Below are positions 10,764 through 21,329 of a DNA stretch of 64,000 bases, piece after piece. The notes under the pieces are model-generated. The model saw nothing but the letters and a program-made list of their open reading frames with translations, ran no database searches and was not told the DNA's origin. A program made the translations under genes and the position numbers. Each line of letters starts with the position of its first letter. The first letter of the stretch is position 1. The stretch is from Oscheius sp. JU75. Taxonomy: Eukaryota; Nematoda; Chromadorea; Rhabditida; Rhabditidae. Where the stretch lies: contig JASJZC010000001.1 of the NCBI GenBank assembly GCA_037178855.1, positions 2,914,001 to 2,978,000 of the forward strand, read 5' to 3'.

Positions 10764-12486
10764 ATGTCCTATGTTAATCTATCAAATCCGTACTTCACGG
10801 AAAAACCTGTCGCACTAATACCTCTGGTTAAATACTCTTCCATTGTGCTTTCCATATTAGAAATTATTGTTAGCTGTTATTTGCTGCTGTTCAAATCTCC
10901 TCCACACCTCTCGCGTGCTTTCCGATACCTTATGGCTTACCACGGCGTGACGTAGGACTTTTTACTTTTTTAATGACATCATTCTTTCAGTATTGGACTT
11001 CTCGTACTACACGTTTCAGTATATTGTTATCCCTTCATACTATTTCCTTATACTGCCTTCTACGGGAAGGGACTGTTCTCAGATATGAATGTTCCTCCGC
11101 TATTACAAATTCAGTTCTTGACAATGCATCTTGTTGGTATGTTTTTTGACTATCTGGATTGTTTTTGTGAATGCATTGGTCTTGTAAGAAACGCATCAAA
11201 AACAAAATGGCTCAGTAGAAGTCACCATAACCTGACGTTTCCTTAACTTCCCATTTTATCGGCTACTCTGACTTCCAACTCTTCTTTTGGAGAGAATGAC
11301 TGCCTTTAGCGAGTTCCCATCTGATAACAAAGGTTACGCCGTGGGCTCATGTCGGTATTCCTTGAATCCTAGACACGATAACACGCAACAAATCTCAGTA
11401 AATTTTCATGAAGGTGTATTCTTCCCTTAACAGACAATAGCTCGAACATTCATGTGTCCGAAGATAAAAAGAGCGACACGTTACGCCCGCCAGGCGTAAT
11501 GTCTCGTTTCTTATGAGGGGCGAAACAGACGAAGACTATTAGTCCGAATTTGGAAGCGGTCTAATGGCTGTATCTGTCGTATCAACAACATCAACATTTC
11601 ATTAAATGCAATTTTAAATTTTGCATAAATTTTGCTCTCCTGACTGCTGATTCTGATTTGTTGTTTAAAATATGGCCTCGGGATTTTATTACGAAATTTT
11701 ATAGACAAAAACTAGTTTAAAAACAAAAAAAAGCTTGAGTTGTCTGCAAAATCAAGGAGAAATTTCAGTGTGTTTATCATCCGTGGGCGCTGTCTTCTAC
11801 TACAGAATGGATGTTTTACTTCCCCGAGGCCATTTTTAAACAACAAACCGGCACGAATTCTGTTCTACTCTATCAACTATGTTCTTTTGCCTCTGATCAC
11901 TTTCCCCGTTGCATATTTGGGTGAGCGACAAAGGAAAGTGACAAAGTATGACCTGTTCATGGAGCATCGTGTCGTTTATCCGGATATTTTCAAAAAAGAT
12001 GTGATTTATGCTGTGTTAGGCGACTGGAATCCCGATGGGTACTTTGCAATGATATATTACCCTACGGCTGGACAGTATGGAGTGTTTCTTACCATGTTCA
12101 CTAACTACACCATCTTTTCAATTTTGAAGAAACACGCGGTGACAGTGTCAGTTGTTTCGAAGAAGCAACATATTGAGGTGATTAAGGCTCTGATAATATT
12201 GGTTGGTTTTTTTCTACTTGGGCAACAATTCTTGTTTCAGACAGTAGTGTTAGGAATGGTCGTATTTGTAGGAATGGCTCCTATAGGAATTCTAATTATT
12301 ACGACTAGTTGGAGAGTCGACATATACCATATTTGTCTTCTTATTATTGGTATTTGTGTCCATACTGCCAAGCTGACCTTTATCTTCTCCTATTCACCCT
12401 ATAGAAAACTCATTGTGAGCTCCTTGAAAGAGTGGAGAGGACAAAATCGTACTTCGGAGATCTCGATCATTGTGATAAAAAAATGA
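10764..12486 (+). CDS. Seven-transmembrane chemoreceptor (Srh/Str-like), possibly broken
   Basis: Probable chemosensory GPCR of the large nematode families. Exon 1 (10764-10951) holds TM1 and ends ...RYLMAYHGV. After a 39-nt intron, exon 2 (10991-11136) continues in phase as IGLLVLHVSVYCYPF...IQFLTMHLVG, including the family-typical GKGLFSDMNVPPLLQIQF. A last large exon (from about 11805, after 'ctactacag', to 12486) encodes the remaining TMs, with KALIILVGFFLLGQQF and SPYRKLIVSSLK before the stop. The segment expected between TM3 and NKPARILFY (usually FE/DNR-like) was not found in 11137-11800. That interval contains a hairpin-rich insert, so the gene may be disrupted or have an unseen exon. 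Confidence 0.6.
11475..11508. repeat. GC-rich hairpin inside the chemoreceptor gene
   Basis: Arms gacacgttacgcc and ggcgtaatgtctc form a stem around a short loop. It resembles the other stem-loops of this block in style (a stem followed by 'tcgttt') and sits in the interval where the expected TM3-TM4 coding segment is missing. Confidence 0.5.
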
Positions 12487-12549
12487 ATAAAGAGGAGAAA
12501 GTTTGTCTGCAAAAAGGCAAACATTACTTGTTACTATAGTTCATTTCCA

Positions 12550-12663
12550 AAAAGATAACCGTAGTTAGCATCCTTCGGCATCTCCGAACTTTTTGCATTT
12601 ACAGTAAAAAGATAACCGTAGTTAGCATCCTTCGGCATCTCCGAATATTTTGCATTTACAGTA
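12550..12663 (+). repeat. 57-bp tandem duplication (two copies)
   Basis: 12550-12606 and 12607-12663 are adjacent copies differing at about two or three positions (unit starting aaaagataaccgtagttag, ending gcatttacagta). It lies just downstream of the chemoreceptor stop codon. Confidence 0.9.
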
Positions 12664-12977
12664 TAATCTGTTTATAACCTAACCCCTCCCATCGGGCTAG
12701 GTAAATGTACGTTATAAAGAGGGGCATGTTATATGATAGCCCTCTACTTTAGATCTCAGCAAAGACTGGTGTTTCTATGCTTCTCTCTTTATTACTTGTA
12801 TCTAAAATAAAAAGAGCTCGCGTCTCTGTGTGTCTGGTGTAAGCCTCTTACTTTGGGCGCAGAAAGGCTTTAAGTCAGTGGGGATCTTAAGATAGCCGGA
12901 GAATATGAGTCTTTTCGCTTCTGCCAGGGATAGATCTACTGGGAGAATCACAGGGTGACAGGAAAGGGAGGGTCGAA

Positions 12978-13077
12978 GGGGAGAAAACTAATTAACAAGG
13001 GATTCGACTAGGGTGGGGGTGTATGAGAAACAATGAAAGTAGAGGTTCTAGCCCCAAAGGGGCGATAGCGAAACTTG
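12978..13077 (+). repeat. 100-bp direct repeat, copy 2
   Basis: Near-identical to 8425-8524 in the same orientation, including the gcccc-aaa-ggggc stem and 'gatagcgaaactt' end. Confidence 0.8.
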
Positions 13078-13292
13078 TTTATCTAATTTGGGTTTTTTTT
13101 CATATGCACTATTTTTACGTTCTATTTGTGCATAGGGTAGCTTTTGATATTGGCGACAAGAAGCACTAAAAATAATTAGAAAAAGTATCGACGTTTACCT
13201 GAAAAGAACGAAAAAGACGAGTTTTTAACCAAGGCTGGAACTGTACTGATATACGACGTTATAACATTTCGCTCTGCAGTGCGTTATCCCAT

Positions 13293-13457
13293 ATGCCAGA
13301 GTATCCTACGGGGTACTACGTTGTATCTGAACAATTGCGTAGAACACAGCGGAAGTTCCTTCTTCAGCTTATTCTTCAAACTGTGTATCGCAATCTACTT
13401 TTTGAAGGACTACGTTTCGCAGTCATTCTCATGTGTCTAATGGTAGTTATTTTGTGA
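13293..13457 (+). pseudogene. Chemoreceptor fragment (Srh/Str-like)
   Basis: Frame from MPEYPTGYYVVSEQLRRTQ through RKFLLQLILQTVY, the characteristic LRRTQ...L...L.LQT segment of nematode 7TM receptors, which normally precedes TM6. The reading frame then drifts and stops near 13457. No flanking TM exons are recognisable within a kilobase on either side, and a LINE relic starts immediately downstream. A decayed receptor copy is the simplest reading. Confidence 0.55.
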
Positions 13458-13685
13458 TTTGTAATACCGTTGCCGTTAACCAGAAGGTACGTAGATCCGG
13501 ATTGGTATAGACGTTGCAGAAGTTGGATCAGAAAAGAATGAAGCCCCATCTCTGTTAGCGCGTTCCACGTAGACTGCCAGCTGATAGTGTCAAATGCTTT
13601 TTTGGAGTCGATGAATCCCTGGCACAGTTTGAGGTTGAAAATAAACTGTACTACTGTTTGAATAATATGGAGCTAGAAAGAGGAT
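13440..13685 (-). mobile_element. LINE-type reverse transcriptase relic
   Basis: The minus strand encodes an open stretch with CQGFIDSKKAFDTISWQ, then WNALTEMGLHSFLIQLLQ, then LYQSGSTYLLVNGNG. This matches the order seen in non-LTR retrotransposon reverse transcriptases: the F.D..KAFD.I motif, then L...G....i..L..LY, then V.NG. Only this segment survives. No catalytic YADD-type motif, endonuclease or terminal repeat was found nearby, so it is a truncated, inactive copy. Confidence 0.75.
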
Positions 13686-14379
13686 GGTACCTAAGGACGC
13701 CTTTTTCTTCAGAGGTACTTGCAGAAACCTTGAAATGCCAATTTCCTCACTTTTCGCGCCAAGTTCTAGCCTGGTCCAAACTTGTCGAGAGATAATACTT
13801 TAAAAGTCAAGCAAATTGCTTCAGTAAGAGCTCATTTTGACGTCTGCTGCTACTCCAGATAGCTGCTTCCTTTTCACTACCCAAGTCACGTTGCTCTTTC
13901 TATACAAGTAGTCTAACCCAACTGAAACTTTTGCACTGACTCTCTGACCTCTTTTCATTCGTCTCGAGACTTGGACCTGGACAAGTCCCGAGTAACTCGA
14001 GTCCGAGCACTCTCAGTCTTCTCTACGAGGGCCGCATCGGGTTGCGGTAGGATCTTTTTGCAGAGACAGCAAATCGGGTAATGTAGACTGAGAATGGCGC
14101 CTTGAGTTGGTAGAAGAGAAGTGGGGAGTCGCAAAACGCTCTAGAATCTCGGAAGTCTGTGCTGTGACATGGAGCGGTTGGAAAAGTGTCTGGAAACTGC
14201 TCGAGCCGAAAAAGAGGGTCACGCTCCGATATAAAACTACTGTGACTCTTCTAAGTATTCGTCCTTCCTCATTGTTTCGATTGTTTGTAAACATTTATAG
14301 GTTCAGAGGCCACACAGAAGTTTCCAAGTCTAAGTTCACCGAATTCGAGTGCAATCTGTAACTAAAGCTGTATTGTCTT

Positions 14380-14640
14380 GTTGCCTTCCCATTGAAGGGA
14401 AGGCCGTTAAAAAATTTCTTTCAACCTCTGTTTGAGAGCAGGGTCGGAAGCATTTGAATACCTCAAACTTGGGTAATTAAACCGACGATTCTGTTCACTA
14501 TTGGGATATCAGGTGATCCAGATGGAAAGATGGAGCGGCAAAGGCAGTAAAATTCTGTGTCACAGACGGAGTGGAAGCCAGTCAAAGGCATCTTGACGGA
14601 AAATGATCTATTTATTCATTGAAGTTGAAAAAATCTTTCT
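14380..14640 (-). repeat. Repeat A-B unit, copy 2 (inverted)
   Basis: The reverse complement reads as the whole A-B unit of 7365-7668 (gtcaagatgcctttgac, cacagaattttac, ggtttaattacccaagt, ending in ccttccc/gggaagg). Confidence 0.7.
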
Positions 14641-14749
14641 TTTCTCCATGCCAGAAGTAATGCTTAAAGTCTTGTCAGTCAGCCACCTGTTCCTCTGCGT
14701 CTGACCCAGATACTCCCAGCTTCTACCATTCCATCTCCCCATCTAGACC

Positions 14750-14885
14750 GCCTGATGTCCCGGCACCGAGCAGAATCGTCGGTTTAATTACCCAAGTTTG
14801 AGGTATTCAAATGCTTCCGACCCTGCGACTGTAGAGGTTGAAAGTAATTTTGGAACAGCTTTCCCTTTAATGGGAAGGCAACAAG
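14750..14885 (+). repeat. Repeat B, head-to-head with copy 2
   Basis: Forward copy of B, facing the inverted copy at 14380-14515, so that the two form a foldback with a loop of about 240 nt. Confidence 0.7.
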
Positions 14886-15390
14886 AAATACAGATTGTTG
14901 TTCAGGAGCTATTCTACATCAAGGAACAGTACTACAAGATGACTATCCTTAACTGGAATTTGACGCTTCAGCTGGTTATGTCATCAAGTCCAACTGCATT
15001 TCGCGAGTGAACGCCACCACGCCGCTCTGGTCCCTTCCCCTGGCCAGTGACGGTCCAGCCCCTTTCATCACTTTTCCCATTTTTTGTTATGTGAGAAAAC
15101 TATCTACGGACTGAGGTTTGTTTTGTGTGACATCCATTGCAGAAAGATGTTAGAGACCTGTAAACATCTGTACCACCCGATTTCTCACTTTTTTTCATCG
15201 GAACGCAGCAACAAAATGATTCCTTCATAACTAAGGCACCAAAAACTATCCGCAATGCCATCCTCCAGCCTCTTTTTGGGTCCTTTCGTCTCACAACGTC
15301 GCATGCTCTTCTCCTACAGTTTTGTTACAAACGGGTCTAAACGAACGAAACTTCAATTACAGTAACAGAACAATATGCGAGGAGGAAGGG

Positions 15391-16530
15391 TCAGTTGCGA
15401 CGGGAGCTGTGCTTGTTACGGGAGACGAGAGGGCAGAGTCTCCTTTGAATGTTGTTGCACTGGACACGATGGAGATCGGAAGGACATACGGCCTCGTGAT
15501 GCGTAGTCTGGCCACAATAGCTGCACACCTTGTTGGCTCTGAAATGGAGCGATTGTAGTGGTTTTCCCACAGAAAAGCTCCATCAAATTTAAAAAAAGGC
15601 AAAAGACTCACCGTTCGCAAGTAGAAAGTGGGTGGTACCTCAGGCACATGAGGCATAGGTAATGATGTTCAGCAAAGTCTTCACGTTCTTCTACGCGTTG
15701 TATGTGCCTGGAAACGACGCAATAAATGTAGAAGAGGAAGCAAAAAACTAACTCGCAATCATCAGCTATGTGTTCTTCGCACCAGCAGAACGGGCACTTG
15801 CTGTTGATGTTGAAGGTTTCAAAGGTCATTCCCTCGACATCGTCATCATCTTCCTCCGCAACTTTTTCGACAGCTCTTTCGTCCTCGGGAATGACAGGCT
15901 CGTAGCCGTAAGGATTGTTGGCTGTGGTAGGCTGGAAAGGGCACTAATGGAACGCTGTTTTTCTGTAATTACTAGCCAAAATGGACCTGCCAAGAAAAAC
16001 AAATGCGCATGTCAAGTTTCTCGGAAAACCTTGAGCTGGTTCTGAAAGTTCAATGCGATAAATTAACGGGGAAATAGGGCTGTTTGGAATGCTGACAGAG
16101 ACATCAAAGTGACAGAATGACGAGACATGTAGAGTTTGGCACGAACCGATCAATTTGGCAGACTTTTTTGGCAGTTCGAAAAGAAAGTAGCAAGTATTGG
16201 GAATGTGCGTACAGACTAGATGACCTTCAACACTCTCAACTCGCCAAAAAAAGAATAAAAAATCTACCATGAGTGGGATAGTGGCAGGATCTTCCACGGG
16301 TACCGGCTGCGACGATAAACGCAATTTCTTTGCGTTGTTGGGCGTGATAGCGCGACGAACGTCGAGCTCCGAGCTTCGTCTTTTGGACGGATTGAGACGT
16401 GGGCGTCTACGAGGGCGCTTCTCTGTCGTAGTAGGCTAAACTGCTGGTAAAGCAAAAAAGCATAGAAACGAACATTCAGAGTCGAAGCAGGATTCCGTGC
16501 GAAAAGGGCCGTAGGATCAAGGCGAGACAT
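15391..16530 (-). CDS. Small protein with three CCHC knuckles arranged as in BEL/Pao Gag
   Basis: Five exons join in phase to about 215 residues. The N-terminus is basic and NLS-like (TEKRPRRRPRLNPSKRRSS). An acidic linker (VAEEDDDDVEG) follows, then three zinc knuckles: CPFCWCEEHIADDC, CLMCLRYHPLSTC and CSYCGQTTHHEAVC. The spacings are C-x2-C-x4/3-H-x4-C, with the first written C-x2-C-x5-H-x4-C. The stop is at 15391. The order and linker (HIQRVEER between knuckles 1 and 2, a short link to the HH...CP knuckle) match the triplet in BEL/Pao-type Gag proteins. No protease, reverse transcriptase or LTR was seen around it, and the gene has ordinary short introns. It starts about 150 nt after the coiled-coil gene on the same strand, behind a 'tatccag' acceptor, so operon expression is likely. 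Function is unknown; nucleic-acid binding is inferred. Confidence 0.7.
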
Positions 16531-16678
16531 GCGAGGAGCCTGGCGAGGAGTCTCCTTGATCTCCTTCTGGATATGTCAATTTTTGTAATGTTATCTAGTT
16601 TAAAATGCCCAAAAGATTGTGTCTGAAGCCATTATTGGCAACTAGAGTGCACTTTGTGCCCCACTAACTGGTAGCAAG

Positions 16679-18540
16679 TCAAGTTAAATTGGGAATAACA
16701 TTGTTGGGAGAATGTTGCTCCTGAAACGGTAGCTCGACTAGAGGGAAATATGTGGACAGCTTGAAGTATGAGGAAAGGGTCAAGACAAGCCGATATAAGG
16801 GAATGGAAAACGAGAAAGGTTCAAAGGGATCAAAAAAACTGACCATATCCTTGTCGAGACTCTGGAGCTTGGCTCCGACCTCGTTGACAATCTTGCTCAG
16901 TTCCGAGTTCTTGTCCACGTGGTGCTGCACCGCTCCGACCAAGTTTTCCATCTGCTGACAAATGAGGAATATTTTTCTATTCAACTCCATCTCCGAGGCC
17001 TCTCGTTGACTTCTCTCTTCCTGTAGTCTTTCCGTCAAAATCTCGACTGTCTTCGTCATATCTTCCAGCTCGACAGCAGAAGAGATAGGAGTCTGGATGG
17101 GATCGACTCCTTTCTTCAGTCTCAGCGTCGACTGCGGATTCCGCTCAGGCGACTTCTCCTTTGGAGCAGCAGATGGACTCGGTCTCGCCCTCTTCGGACT
17201 GGCTGACTGGGGAGGAGAGACGTCCTCGATCTTGATGGAGCGCTGAAGATATGACTGGAAACAAGGATTGTTGGGAGAGGGCAGTATGAACGAGCCATGT
17301 AAGTATCGTGAACAGTCATGTTGGTAGCGATTTCACGAGCTGTGGTTTCGGATTCAGGCAGGAAAGCAAAAGACGACCGGACAGCGGGCTGCGACTCGAA
17401 ATCTGATTCCATCATCGTCGAATGTCGCTGGTTGAATTTCTGAAGATTTTTTAACCGGGATATTAGAGAAAAAGAATGGGTTATTTCGGTACTCTCTGAG
17501 GCGCTGTCTTTACAGGAAGCCTTGTGCATTTCGGAGAAGACGCAATTGCTACAAAAGTCGAAGAAGTCTTTTCACTTCTCTCCCTTCGATTATCATCTCG
17601 TTCACTACGAGAAAAACTATGATTTGAGTTTAGACAGGAGGACGCTAGAAAAGTCGAAGAAGTCTTTTCAAACCTCATCAGTCAATCCGTTGAAGAGACA
17701 AAATCCTTCGAAGATGATATCCTGATCTATTTGGTTGATAGCTTCGCTAATACGTGACTAAAAGCTAACTATTTTGCTTGATAACTGAATCAAAACAAAC
17801 CTCGTTTACGTCTATTTTGAGCAGAGCGCTAGTGGGCAAACTAAAGCGCTTCCTGGTCCTCAAGTAGTCGGCCAGAGCTCTCAGAGAACTTGTCGGCTTT
17901 TCTTCGTGCAATTCGATCGTCTCCGGTGGTTCCTGCTTAGTTTTTCGGATAGGGATAGCACCCCAGAAACGTTTTCTTTTCGTTAAGTAGCTGTTGTCAG
18001 AGGACCTGCCCTGAAGCCAGTTCAGTTTTAATGGGGGAAAATGGGGTGTTAACTTCGAACAGTATGGTTATTTCATCGAGGGGGCCGTCTTCTATTTCGG
18101 TGGTGGGACTGATATTTTCGGCGGAAGCCTGAAAGAAATTGGGTCAACGTCAGGAGGAATGATCGGCTTACATGAGAATAGCATTGAAAAGACTCCACCT
18201 CGCCCAGATCCATGCATTCGTTCTCCTCGTCGGTTGGCTGTTTATTTTTATCACCGGATATAGTTCCTTCAGGATTCGTCGTCTCCTCTTCAGGCATGAG
18301 GGAAGACTTCGAGGAGCCGAAAAGAGATACCGTGTTTTCTGCCTGTAAATGCAGAAAATCAGGCAGGTTTCAAAGAATAAGTGATACATTTTGACAGGCG
18401 GTCACAAAAAGGCAAAGAAGACTTACACGACGAGCCAGACCGGCCTGGACCAGTTTTTCAAATACATTCTGCACGGATGAAGATGTCATCTCCACGAACG
18501 AGCTTTTACCGCCGTCGTCGGCTGGCGGAAGATTATCCAT
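16679..18540 (-). CDS. Coiled-coil protein of unknown function
   Basis: I do not recognise the family. The start at 18540 gives MDNLPPADDGGKSSFVEM. Exons then join in phase: ...LVQAGLARR/AENTVSLFGSSKSS, ...DEITILFE/GRSSDNSYLTKRKRFWG, ...KIDVNE/DIIFEGFCLFNGLTDE/KFNQRHSTMMES, and ...EIATNMT/SYLQRSIKIEDVSP. The N-terminal half is polar and acidic. The middle carries a Pro/Ser/Lys-rich segment (SPKRARPSPSAAPKEKSPE). The C-terminus is a predicted coiled coil (VEILTERLQEERSQREASEM through KLQSLDKDM) ending EQHSPNNVIPNLT. Composition suggests a nuclear or cytoskeletal scaffold, but that is a guess. It is the upstream member of a tight same-strand pair with the zinc-knuckle gene. One intron (about 17690-17443) contains a duplicated 27-nt block. 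Confidence 0.65.
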
Positions 18541-19001
18541 CTGGAATCCTTTACGGAATTAAAAGTTACAATTACTACAAAGTCGAAAATACGCTAAAAG
18601 GATCGACTGTTTTGGATGTATTTTTTCTCACAATGCATCGAAACAATATAGAGCAGCGTGGCAAGAACTACAGCACACAGAAACACAACTCTTTCAAGCA
18701 AAGGAAAACATCGGAAACGAAGTGCGTCGAAAATGTCTATTCAAATTCCCCCGTTTTGTGTTACTACCGTAATTTTTCAAATTGAATACAGAACCCATTT
18801 CGAATTTTTCGATCAATCCGGTTTTTGCTAGCAAGGTAAGCCCGCGAACCACAATATTATTTGCCATGTTTATTACACAAACCCCGTAAATAAATTTTGA
18901 GCACCTTCGATACACGTGTGTTACTGTGGCTTCAAACCCATAACCTTTATCTCTATGCGTTTCCTTTTGGACCTTTCAAAATTTGCTCTTGATACAGCAG
19001 A

Positions 19002-20905
19002 ATGTCGACAGAGTTCAGTGAAGATGAAATCTTCGCTGCTTTCAGCAAGGTATGTCCTTTTCCCACCCATACATTCACAAATGTTCAGCTAATCGAAGAT
19101 GAGAAGATTAATTGGGCTGAATTGACCGATCCGAAGGACCTGTATACCTTGTGCGACAAAATTTCCGCCCAGTTTGGAGGACTGCCGGATAGCATACTGA
19201 AGACGGTCATGTTAACCGTCCTGGAAGAAAATCTTGCTGTTGTGAACTCGGCATGGCTTGGGGAGCATTTACAGTCTTTGATTGTGTCAGTTTCTTTTCA
19301 GTTTGTCTTAAAGGTTTTTTCCAGTTGTTGGGAACGGGAAGTCGCCAGCGAAAAGCCATTCTCCCGTTCGACCCAAGTTGTTATGGCGGCGCCGAGCTAC
19401 GATCCTCTTCCACGAGCGCAAAAAAAACGCGGAAAGTGAATTTTGTTACTTTTCCGAAACATGCCTTGATTTGAGAGAAAGCCGTAAAAACGGAAGAATG
19501 ATGCTCAGCGTCGGTGCTCTTCTTCAATCCGTCACTCAGGGGTCAATCACCCATGTTTTTTCTCCACGAATACCATAATTTAGGCCAATTAAGACGGAAG
19601 AAAAGTCTGTCCAAGCCGAAAAATCTGCCGAAATAGTAGAAATAGAAAATATGACGTTCGAAGGGAATGAACTCAGTTGGGATTTCTGGTCAAAGTACCG
19701 TTTCACTCTAACATTCCATCAAAGCATCCTTAGAGTCTCCAATCCGGAGCCAATTCCTCTGCCGATGACTTCCAAAACCACTCCGAAAACGCTGCAGATG
19801 GAGCATAGTGATTACAAGTTCGACTCCTTCCACATCATTCGCCAAAATAAACATTCAGGAAATGGAAAAAGGCGCAGCATGAGAAACGAATGGGCAGGAA
19901 AAAGCTAAAAATTATGGATGCGGCTCGTCGTGAAATGGAGGAGTTTGACCGGCAGGAGCGCGTTTTGGAGGATGAGGAAGACGGCGCTGTGGAAGAGAAA
20001 AAGAAGAAGGAAATGGAAGAGGGAGAAATTGACAGTGATGAGGAGCAGTTGTCCAGGAAGCGCAAAAAGAGGAGGGAGAGACGAAGCAGTATTTCGTCGG
20101 AGAGCAACAGCTCGGACACTGAAAGTGATGTGAAGGGGTCGAATTCAAGGAGACGACGTTCGTTGATGAGAAAGGACAAACTGAGGAGGAGTGAGGTAAT
20201 CTATAATTGAATTGAAAATGGGCAAGTAACGATAAGGTCGTCATGAGTTCTTGAAATACCCTGCTAACTCTAAGTCTGGAAAACTTTTTTCGATATCGCC
20301 TGCTATTTGCTCGTCATTTCTACCCAGAGATGAACTGTTAGTGCATTGAGTGAGAAATTGGCGACCAGTATAGTAAAGTTTGTGGGGCAAATGCGACCCG
20401 TCTTTTTCCGAAAACAGTGCAGTGTTAGAGCGGCAATAATTTACGGCATGTTTGCAGTCAAAACCTTCAAAAAGTGTTTTGACAAAGTAATTATCCGGTA
20501 CTCTTCCACTGCTTTAACAATTTGGCAAAAGAACACCCCCGCTTTTTCTCACTTGCAACCAGTTAAGTTCAATCATTGCAAACATGTCCTTCGCTGTTTC
20601 TACCACGCTATCCAGTGCCCAGAGCATTTTCATCAGATAAAAAGCAATTTGTTTTACAAGAGGATTGTGGGTAACCTATGGAAAACTGTAAATATAGCGG
20701 AACGTTTTGCTCTATTAGCCACGTATCTGGCTTACCTAAATCTTTTTGGCGTCCCAAAATAATGTTCATGTGCACTCGTATTTTCCAGACTGCCGTCTTC
20801 AACAACCAGCTCTTCTCCGACCTCTACGTCTTTCGTCATCGTCTCTTCAAGGATCTGCCGCTAAAGCAAAAGAAAAGCCTGGTCAGACACTTCAACGAGG
20901 TTTGA
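19002..20905 (+). CDS. Uncharacterised charged, probably nuclear protein
   Basis: Exon 1 (19002-19049) gives MSTEFSEDEIFAAFSK. A 39-nt intron follows, then LIEDEKINWAELTDPKDLY...GGLPDSILKTVMLTVLEE, which looks like a folded helical domain. After less certain middle exons (one with TEEKSVQAEKSAEIVEIENM) comes a long charged exon: KKAQHEKRMGRKKLKIMDAA, an acidic run (MEEGEIDSDEE), then Arg/Ser-rich RKRKKRRERRSSISSESNSS. It joins in phase across a roughly 590-nt intron to a conserved-looking tail, TAVFNNQLFSDLYVFRHRLF...SLVRHFNEV, with the stop at 20903-20905. The mixed acidic and Arg/Ser content resembles chromatin or RNA-processing factors. I cannot name it. Exon borders between 19230 and 19650 are unresolved. 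Confidence 0.55.
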
Positions 20906-20910
20906 TCCCT

Positions 20911-21329
20911 ATTATTTTCCCTAAACTGAAGACTTCAGGCAATTAAACACCCATCCAAATGAGCCTGATCTTGACGAATCTAGCATTTTGTGCATTGGAA
21001 TAAATGGCCCAGCCTGCTCAATATTTCTGTCTGTTTAGTTCGAAAATGCCCTTCAACCTATGATCCGGTTTGAAGGAGCTAGTATAACTCTTCGTCTGCT
21101 CCACCCGGCCGGCTATCAGCCGGGCCAGCTGTCAACAGATTAGGGTCTTAGGGGTCCCTTTTACGGGCCGCCGTCGGTTAGAAAACAAGCGCTGCTGCGG
21201 AGAGAGCAGAGAAAAATTATCAGTAGGGCGGTCAGATGAAAGAGGAAGGGGCTAGCCGATAGATAGCAGAGGCCCGGGACTCTCCCTTCAGTTGCCTTCT
21301 AACAACGACCGAGTCTTTTTCTCACTAGC
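20911..21329. other. Intergenic stretch with a GC-rich palindrome
   Basis: Likely contains the 3' flank of the upstream gene and the promoter of the Sp-type factor. A palindrome cccggc-cggctatcag-ccggg lies near 21102-21122. No gene seen. Confidence 0.4.

Larger units (their letters stand above)
12664..15390. other. Repeat block without intact genes
   Basis: Besides the listed remnants and repeats I see nothing in 13690-14375 or 14890-15390 that resembles a coding exon or RNA gene. Confidence 0.45.

Noticed and set aside
12550-12663. CRISPR-like or satellite array
   Set aside because: Only two adjacent 57-bp copies without spacers, in a eukaryotic genome; a simple tandem duplication.
13440-13685. 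Active retrotransposon
   Set aside because: Only one short RT segment survives; no endonuclease, catalytic Asp-Asp motif or element ends.
14798-15010. 70-codon plus-strand frame
   Set aside because: Lies largely in repeat B, which occurs in four places; not a gene.
17481-17678. Minus-strand frame with repeated KTSSTF
   Set aside because: Neighbouring exons (LTDE / KFNQRHS) join in phase across it, so it is treated as intronic.
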